From Bettongia penicillata ogilbyi (taxonomy: Eukaryota > Chordata > Mammalia > Diprotodontia > Potoroidae): DNA of 64,000 bases. Where the stretch lies: positions 12,748,718-12,812,717 of the forward strand of contig JAJHZJ010000014.1 in the NCBI GenBank assembly GCA_023548195.1. Direction: 5' to 3'. A program made the translations under genes and the position numbers. Positions 24,601 to 33,800 of the stretch are shown piece by piece. Below the pieces are notes generated by a model. That model searched no databases. It saw nothing but the letters and a program-made list of their open reading frames with translations, and had not been told where the DNA came from. Every line of letters starts with the position of its first letter. Positions within the stretch are counted from its first letter, which is position 1.

Positions 24601-27600
24601 AGCGAGAAGAACAAAGAGGAGCTAAAGAGCCTTGGCACTGGTGCCCCCATCATCGAGTCTCCCTATGGAGACCCCATCAGCCCTGAAGATGCTCCAGAAT
24701 CCATTAACAGAGCAGTTGCTAGTCTGCCACCAGAACAGATGTTTGAGCTGATGAAACAGATGAAGCTTTGTGTCCAGAATAGTCCCCAAGAAGCACGGAA
24801 CATGCTGCTGCAGAACCCCCAGCTAGCCTATGCTTTGCTCCAGGCCCAAGTAGTGATGCGCATTGTGGATCCAGAGATTGCACTGAAAATTTTGCATCGG
24901 CAAGCAAATATTCCATCTCTGATTCAAGGTAACCCCCAGCCTGGCCAAGGACCTAGTGTTCCAATGAACCAGCCAAATACTCCAACCTCTCAACCGCAGT
25001 CTTTGGGTGGGATGCATGTGAATGGAGCTCCTCCTCTGATGCAACCACCTCTGCCAGGCGGTGTTCCCACTGCAGGAGCAATGCCCAGTGCAGGACCTGG
25101 CCCTGGACCCTTGGCTCCTGGAGGTGGAATGCAGTCCAAGGTTGGAATGCCAGGTGGTGGACCAGTATCCCTAGACCGGGGGCAAAGGACCCTACAGCAC
25201 TCGCCCGTGGGACCCACCGGGCCTGCACCAATTGAGCGAGTTCAAGGTACCCACATGCCAATGCCAGACCCCAGAGCCCCTATGCAACGTGGACCTATGC
25301 CTGCTGGTGGCCCACCTCCCAGAGGTCTTTTAGGAGATGCTCCAAATGACCCACGTGGAGGGACTTTGCTCTCAGTCACTGGAGAAGTAGAACCCAGAGG
25401 TTACCTGGGGCCACCCCATCAAGGTCCTCCTATGCACCACGTCCCAAGCCATGACAGTCGTGGCCCTCCCCATGAGATGAGGGGAGGGCCACTGGGAGAA
25501 CCTCGGCCTCTAATGGGAGAGCCTAGAGCACCTATGTTGGATCAGAGAGGTCCACCCATGGATGGTAGAGGTGGAAGAGATCCAAGAGGAATGGAAGCCA
25601 GAGCCATGGAGGCCCGAGGCATGGATGCCAGAGCAATGGAAGCCAGGGGGATGGAGGCCCGAAGTTTAGAATCAAGGGCCATGGAGGCTAGGGGCATGGA
25701 TACAAGAGCAATGGAAACAAGAGGCCCTGGCCCCAGAGGCCCAATTCCTGGGGGACTCCAGGGACCTGGGCCAATCAACATGGGAGCAGGTGGCCCACAG
25801 GGTCCCAGGCAAGTCCCAGGTATGCAGGGATCTGGTCTGCAAAGTGGGGGTCAGCCTGGGGGATTTAGTCCTGGACAGAACCAAGTTACTCCACAGGATC
25901 ATGAAAAGGCTGCTTTGATTATGCAAGTGCTCCAACTGACCGCAGACCAAATTGCTATGCTGCCTCCTGAGCAACGACAAAGTATCCTGATTTTAAAGGA
26001 ACAGATACAAAAATCTACTGGTGCCCCTTGAAAGGTGAGCAAACAGATGGCCCCCTGGGGAGGGCAGAGGGCTGGAGGATTTTGTTTGGGTTGCTTCCAT
26101 CCTCACCCAGAAAACTCAGCATGAGGATTTTTGCTTGTTCCTCCAGATCTCTACTCTGCTTCTGCAGGGCCAGTCCAGCCCCTGTGAGATGGGGTGATAT
26201 TGTAGGGCACTGGTCCATTGTTGAGAATTCTCCATTCTACATAGTTAATCACCTCACATGTGCTAACATATGGAGCATTTCTGTAAATGTCTATGTCTCT
26301 TAGTAACCGGTATATTTACTTCTGAAGCAAATTTTATGTGAGCAGAATAGAACATGTAGCCAAGGAAGCAAATGGTCAAAAAAATCCACCATAAATTTCA
26401 ACAGGCTTTTGAATGAGTTCTTACAGGCTAATAAAAAGCTTACCACACATTATCATCCTTCCTCCTTGTCCTACTCATCTTACATCTCACCTTCAAAAAG
26501 AAAAAGAAAAGCTAACTGAACTGAAATCTAACAAGAATTTTGGAAAAGTTAAAGAAAGAGGAGTGGTAGAGGAAGAACTGGGAAAATAAATGAAGGTGAT
26601 ACAAGCAAATTATGAAAAAAGAATAACAGCTTAGCAAAATAAGCACAAAAATACTGAAGAAAATAATACCCTAAAAAATAGAAGTGGCAAAATGGTAAAA
26701 GAAGCACAAAAACTCATTGAAAAGAAGAACTCCTTCAAAAGCATAATTAGCCACATGGAAAAAGAGGTACAAAAAAGCTCACTGAAGAAAATGATTCCTT
26801 AAAAATTAAAATTGGGCAAATAGAAGCTAATGACTCTATGACATCAAGAAACAATAAAACAGTCAAACATGAAAAAACAGAAGAAAATGTGAAATATCTC
26901 ATCAGAAAAACAACTAACCTGGAAAACAGATCAAGGAAAGACCATTCAAGAAGTACTGGACTACCTAAAAGACATGACCAAAAAAAAAAAAAAAAAAGCC
27001 TAGACATCACCTTTCAAGAAATTATAAAAGAAAACTGCCTTGATATCTTCAGTCCAGAAAGTAAAAGAGAAAATGAAATCCAACTACCTCCTGAAAGTGA
27101 TCCAAAAATTAAAACTCCCAGGAATATTACAGTCAAATTTCAGAGTTCCCAGGTCAAAGAAAAATACTTAAAGCAGTCAGAAAGAATTCAAATATCATGG
27201 AGCCACAATCAGAATCACACAAGATTTAGCAACTTCCATGTTAAAGAACTGGGGGCTTGGGATATGATATTCTCAAAGTTAAGGATCACCTACCTAGCAA
27301 AACTGAGTATAATCTATCGGAGAAGAAATAGACATTTAATGAAATAAAGTCCTTTTAAGCATTCCTGAGGAAAAGACCAGAGCTAAAGAGAAAATCTAAT
27401 ATTCAAACACAAGACTCAAAAGAAGCATAAAAACATAAACATGACAGAGTAATCATAAAACACTCAATAAAGTTAAACTGGACTTGGAAGCTAATATATG
27501 TACTCCTAAAAATCTTATTATTAGAGCAGTCAAAAGGAGTTTGCTTTAGGCAAAGGGCATGCATGTGAGTCAATTATGTTGGAAAGATCTTCAAAAAAAT

Positions 27601-27788
27601 AAAAGGGATAAGAGAAAGGGATGCACTGGGAGAAAAGAGGAGAGGTAAAATGGGGCAAATTTTCTCACATAAAATTGGCATACAAGGAAGAACTTTTACA
27701 ATGGAGATGGGGTTGCAGGCAATGTTTGAACTCTCATCTGAATTGGTTCAAAGAGGGAAGTGTATATTTAGACACACACACACTCAGT

Positions 27789-27836
<48 letters not shown>

Positions 27837-30800
27837 TATATATATAAATTATATATATATATATATATAGGGAAAGAGGAGAAGAAGGGGGATGAAAAAA
27901 GAGAAGGAAGATGAAAAGGAGAGTAGATTAAGGGAGGCACCAGTTAGAAGCAAATAAACTTTTGAGGAAGTATAAGAGAAAAAGAAAATGGGATGGAGGG
28001 AAATACACAGTAATCATAATTATACATGTGAATAGGACTGGCTCATCCATAAATTGGAAGTAGATAGCAGAATAGATTAGAAATCAAACTTCAACAATAT
28101 GTTTTTTACAAGAGACACAACTGAAATAGACACACAGTTAAATAAAAGGCTGTATTGTTAATGTATTTTTTGTTTAATTTGAAAATCTTTCCCAGCCATT
28201 AATAGGCCCATGTGAGCTGCTTAAATCACATGGAAGCCTAAGTCACCTGTGGTACAAAGAGTTTGCTGAACGGGTGGAACAGGAGAGCAGAGCTGGGAGG
28301 AAGTTGGTAAGAGCAGTTAGGTCAGAGAGGACACAGGCAGACATAGCTGGTGTTGCTTGTGAGAAGGCCCCAGCAGGAAGGGAAGGCTTCGGAATGGTTT
28401 CGTGTCCTACAGTGATAATGTATATTGACTTCCTGGTTACTATGATAATATGGCTTTCTGGTATCTCAATAAATGTTTTTTTCTGCCTTCTATATGGAGA
28501 GTCTGTTATACTTTGCAATTCAGAACTATGCCGACATATACATAGTCACCACCAATGCTGTGAATATTGCCTTGGGATACAAGGGCTGAAGCAAAATCTA
28601 AAATGTTTCAGCCTAAGTGTGGTGTTCAGTCATGTCCAACTCTTCATGACCCCATTTATGGTTTTCTTGGTGAATACAGTAGAAAAGTTTGCCATTTCCT
28701 TCTCCAGATTATTTTACATATGAAGAACTGAGGCACACAGAGTCAAGTGATTTTCCCAGGGTCACATAGTTGGTAAGTATCTGGGGCACATTTGAACTAA
28801 GCAGCAGACCCAGGAAAAGAAAACCCCAGGTTGGAAATATTGGGTTTTGACAAGAGGGAAAAGTAGGCAGGCCATTCCCTGGGGAAAAAGGGAAAAAAAT
28901 TAACTGGAGCCAGCCAATGCTAACCAGTATCTCCTGTGCCCAAAGAGTCTCCAAGAATGTAGACTCACCAAACAGATCCTGACATCATCACCCTGGTGTA
29001 CGCAGCTTAGGCACAGAAACCTCTCTGGCAGGCTGAAGTGTACAAGTAGCCAAGAGAAAGCCAGCAACAGCTCACAACTGCCATGAGAGTCAACTTCAGG
29101 AAGGTGGTAAAAACGTCGTCTCCCATAGCCATGGCAGCACAGTACCCACTTTACAAAACGGATCTGGTCCTCTGAAAGGAATAAATGGCAATATAAGCTC
29201 AAGTTAGACCAATCAGGATACTCTGCAATGTATTCTCTCTTTCTTCCTTTTCTACTACCCTAAGCCCCTCAGAGATAGTCTCCTCACCATCTCACCACAC
29301 AGCATATATACATTCTTACTTCAGTCTTTCCACTTAGTCTTACCTCCTCTTGTCTAAATCTAGCCCATCTCTTTTACAAAGTCCTCTCTGGCCTATCAGA
29401 CTGAAAGTGATCATCTCCTTCTTTGAAATCCTACAGTCTTTAGAATCTTCATCTGGAATTTTGTAGTTATCAAACTCAGCCTCATAGAATTCTTTATCTT
29501 ACTAATACAAAAGAGATCCATCTATATCCAAGCTATGGGCTCCCTAGTGTCAGGATCTGAATCTGCTCCTTCCTCTTTAAAATCACATAATGTGATGATT
29601 CTGGAATCATCAGACTGAAACGGACTTCAAAGATCATATGGGGCAGCTGTGGCACAGCAGAAAGAGTTCAAAACTGGCCTCAGACACTTATTAGCTGCAT
29701 GATCTAGGCAAGTCACTTAACCTCTATTTGTGTCAGTTTCCTCAACAGTAAAATAGAGATCATAATAGAACTTACCTCTCAGGGTTGCTATGAGGATTAA
29801 ATAAGATTTGCTAAGTACTTTTAAAAAAAAAGCAAACTGTGCATAAGAGAGACCTGACGTTTCACATACAAGTTTCTTTTTCTATTCTACCATGAACATG
29901 GTAATACTCATTTAATTTGGTGTTGGTTAAGTTCAGAATAAAGATAAATTTAAAAAAAAAAAAAAAGCAAGGTAGTTACAAGGACTGAAGGACATAATAT
30001 TTGTAAAGCATTTTGTAACTATAAAGTGTTAAAGATGAGTTATTAGTAAGAACGGAAAGAAATGTAAGAATGTTAATTTTTTAATGCAAGGTTTATTTTT
30101 TTTCATTTAAGTATTGCTGTCAAAGTGCTAATTAAACACTGAGTTCCAAAATCTTTGAATTAGTTATCTATGCTACCCAATTTCACTGAATAAATGCTCA
30201 GTTCTCTGCTTTATGTAACTTCAATAGGCTTGTCTTTATTTTACAAATGGACTAAAATAAAAATCTAGCAGTTTTTGAAAAAAAAAAATTTGTAAAGTAC
30301 TTAGCACAGTGCCTGACACATAGAAGCACTTAATACTTATTTCCTTCCTTCCAACCTGGACCTGAGCAAGAATTTCCTCTAATAAATGTTATCCAGTCTT
30401 TGTCTGAAGACATTCAGTAAAGAAGAACCCATTACTCACCCAAAAAACCGATTCTATATTGAGAGATCTCAAATTGTTAGGAAAGTTAACCAACCCCAAA
30501 TTTTCTTCTTTACACCTTCAACTACAGATTAACATCCCAGTTCCTTCAACTAGTCCTCAAGTAATATGATTTCAAGGCCTTTCACTACCCTAGAAAGCCT
30601 CCTCTCTAGTTTACCCATTACTTTCCTCATATTGAACTTAACATTTTAGGGATGATCGGACCAAGGCAAAACAAAATTATCACCTCCCTAGGACTGGACA
30701 CTATACTGGACACTTTAATATAGGCTCAGCTCCATTACCAATTTTTGGCTACCACCATTTGTTGACTCCACCTCTGCACACCCACTATATCCTTCGGAAT

Positions 30801-33800
30801 TGCCATTTTCATTCTGGATCTCATTTCTCTCAAACTCCTTCCACCTACTTGTACTTAAAGAGACAAGGCTCCCTCCTCACTCCCTTATCCCCCAGATAAA
30901 TACAGAATCCCTGACCACCCTCTCCAGAACAAATTTTATCTCTTCCCAAAACCTTGTCATACTTGTCAGAAGGAGAAACCAGAATACTTCATGTTCTCCC
31001 ACTTTATCTTTTATTTTCTCCTTTTGTCACTATCAATCAGTTAACTCCTCTTCCTTTCTACCCAATACAAATCATAATGGTTATAGTCTACCAGTCCCCA
31101 AGTCATTCTCCCTCCTTTCTAAAAAAGTTAAATACTAACTCCCTGTCTTCCTCACCTCCCCAACCTCTGCCCTTTAACTTTCATCTAGATTCTCTCTCAA
31201 ACACCCTATCTTCTCAGTCCCTCAATCCTCTCAAATCCCACTTTTCTTCCGTGATCACAACCTAAATTTCATCATTATCTAAGAGAGTTCCAATAATCAA
31301 AAATGATGCCATTTGAGCACCTTAAGCATCTATCTTTCCATCTTTCCCTATACCTTACCCTCCTAAACCTATTATTTGTCCACCTCATAGCTGCCAATGC
31401 CTCCACTCCTCAACATTTTCTTATGCCATTGTTCCTGTTCTGATTTTCACTTTTCCACTTCCTAATCTTGTCCCTATAATTAACCAAGTTCACCTCCTGA
31501 CTTTCCTCTACTTTTGAATTACCATTCATTCCTTACCAAGTTCCGACACTGGATTATTCTCACCATCCACTTCCTCCCTCCCTATTCACCTGATGCTGAA
31601 TGGAACTGAAAGAAGTTACAAAATAAATTTAACTGAGAATTACAAATTTATAACATATCCAAGCCAACTTCAACTGGACTCTTACCCTGTAGCAAATCAA
31701 CTCTTTTATTCGTCAATTCCCTATCTCTCTTACCACAGAAACTATCCCTAACCTACTTTCTCCTCAGACATCCCACTCCTTTCCATTTCTCCACCTTCTC
31801 AGCTGAAAGTCTTGCTTTACTGAGTAAACTAAGGCCATTTGAGCCCTTCTTTTTATCTCAACACCCTTTATATCTCCTATTCTCTCTTTTATTCCAATCA
31901 GATAATGGTGGTACGCCTTCTTGTCCAGGTCAACTCTTCTACATGTGCCTATCCCATCAATTCCCATCTTCTCCAGCTGATTGATTCCCTCATTCCCCCT
32001 TCTTTGATCTTCAACCTTTACTGGCTCCTTCTCAATTGCCTTCAAGTATGCCCTAGTCTCCACATCCATTACTAGTCCATAGGCCCCTCAAGCTATTACC
32101 CTATATACCTCTCCTTTCTCACTCTTAGCTTCTAGAAAAAGCTACATGCACTCATTGCTTTCACTTCCTATCATTTAATCCTCCAACCTTTCTATCTGGC
32201 TTTTTATCTCATCACTCAACTGAAACTGTTCTATGTATGTCTAGCAATTAGCACACACAGCATAAATGATAATAAATGCTTGATAAGGAAGATGACGATG
32301 ATGATGATCTCCAAAGTTACCAGTTACAATCTCTGAACTGCCCAATTTGATGGAATTTTTTTCAGAGTTTATCATTCTTGAACTTCTGGATATATTCAAC
32401 ATCGTTGACCACTACCTCTTCCTGGATGTTGTCTCTAAATTTTCATAACACTACTCCATCCAGGTTTTCATGATACTGCTCTTTCCTAGTTTTCCTATCT
32501 GCCTGACTGATCCTTCTCAGTGTCCTACTTAACTGATCCTTCTTGGTCATCTTTTCTGGATTAATAAATTATAATAATAGCTGATATTAACATAATACTG
32601 TGCCAGGCACAATTATTATCTCATTTGATCCTCACAATAAGCCCAAGAAATGGGTGCTATTATTATACTTTTCAGAGAAGAAAAGTAAGGTTAAGCAAGG
32701 TTAAATGACTTGCCCAGGATCACAAAGCTAATGTCTGGGTACATACTTGAACTCAGGTCTTCCAGACTCCAGGTCCAGAATTCTATCCACTGTGCCATCC
32801 AGCTTTACTCTACATAATTTCCGAAGTCCTGAACCTGTGATTCTTCCTACTCCATTAAGTCTAGTGGCTTCCTATTGCCTTTGCAATCAAAAGTAAACTT
32901 TCTGGCTCATTTCAGAGAATCTCTTCTTCCAAGATACACTTCAAGTATCCTGTTCAATAGTAAGGAAGTCTTTCCTGATACTCCTTTAAATGATAGTGCC
33001 ATCCTTTCCTACTACTTTGCACTTAACTACTTTATATCTATTTTGTATTTATTCTGTATATTCTTACTTATGTTATCTCTCTTTATAAAATGTAAACTCT
33101 TGAGAGTATTTGTATCATTCAACACTTAGCACAGTGCCTGGTACATGAGGAGGTGCATGGTAAATGCTTGTCGATGGACTGTTGAATAATTAATACAATA
33201 CTGGATTCGCATTGTAAGTTCCATATGCATACCTATCATGTACTACTGAAACCGATTTTTTTTTTAAACTGAAACGTACGACTTTTTTATTAAACATTCT
33301 CCCTTGTTTATCTTCCCTCCACTGTGAGTTCTCTGAAGCAGAAGAGGAAGAGGGTTCCTTCCCAGGAGAGAGGTGAAAGGCTTAGATCTGCTCAGTCCCT
33401 CCCGGTTTAATGAGGACTAAGAAAGGGAGACAGGTAGGAGAGGGCGGTGACTTGCTTCTCTAGCTCAAGAATGGATCAGGGGAAGCAGCAGCAGGAAAAG
33501 GTGATGGGGTCGTTACTTACCGAGGGCATCAGGAGGATCCCTAGGGGTCACAATAGCGTCCTGATGAATGAGCCAGAGAAGGGAGAAAAGCAGAGACCAA
33601 AGCTCCGAGACCTAGAAGAAGAGACTCGGTCAGAGGAACGCCTGGGGGTACTGCCCCCCGCTCTGCCCTGCCCATCCCCCTAGCGCGGGCGGACCCTAAG
33701 CCCTCTCAGCACCCGCCGCCTCTCACCGCCTCGGGGAGGTCGAATTTAGCCTTGCGGAAGATCTCGGGGCTGGGTCCTCCGCGCAACGCTCGGCTCAACG

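Larger units (their letters stand above)
23955..26510 (+). mobile_element. Retroposed CSTF2 copy (whole insertion)
   Basis: The insertion lies between two copies of GCTAACTG (23947-23954 and 26511-26518), each preceded by A-rich sequence, with an A-rich tail (AAAAAGAAAAAGAAAA) just before the right copy. L1 ORF1 text continues on either side. It contains a GC-rich leader of about 365 bp, an intronless CSTF2 reading frame and a 3'UTR of about 455 bp with AATAAA. These are the hallmarks of L1-mediated mRNA retroposition. The exact boundaries are uncertain by a few bases. Confidence 0.82.
21155..28620 (+). mobile_element. Older L1 (5'UTR, ORF1, start of ORF2) serving as host for three insertions
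   Basis: An old L1 in sense orientation whose pieces are 21155-21412, 23393-23954, 26519-28150 and 28582-28620. The first begins with the 5' signature 'agccaagatggcagatcaag'. The second is 5'UTR reaching the ORF1 start. The third holds ORF1 (open remnant 26838-27347) and the first part of ORF2, where 'tacaagagacacaactgaaa' matches the endonuclease region. The last resumes after an LTR. The interruptions are a HAL1-like element, the CSTF2 retrocopy and an LTR. Confidence 0.72.

Noticed and set aside
24295..25980. Several minus-strand open frames of 65-124 codons over the CSTF2 copy
   Set aside because: They are shadows of the GC-rich, intact plus-strand CSTF2 frame and have no recognisable domains.
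26838..27347. 169-codon open frame considered as a host gene
   Set aside because: The text (LPKRHDQKKK, PPESDPKIKTPRNI, VKFQSSQVKEK) is L1 ORF1 and also appears in the other copies in this window.
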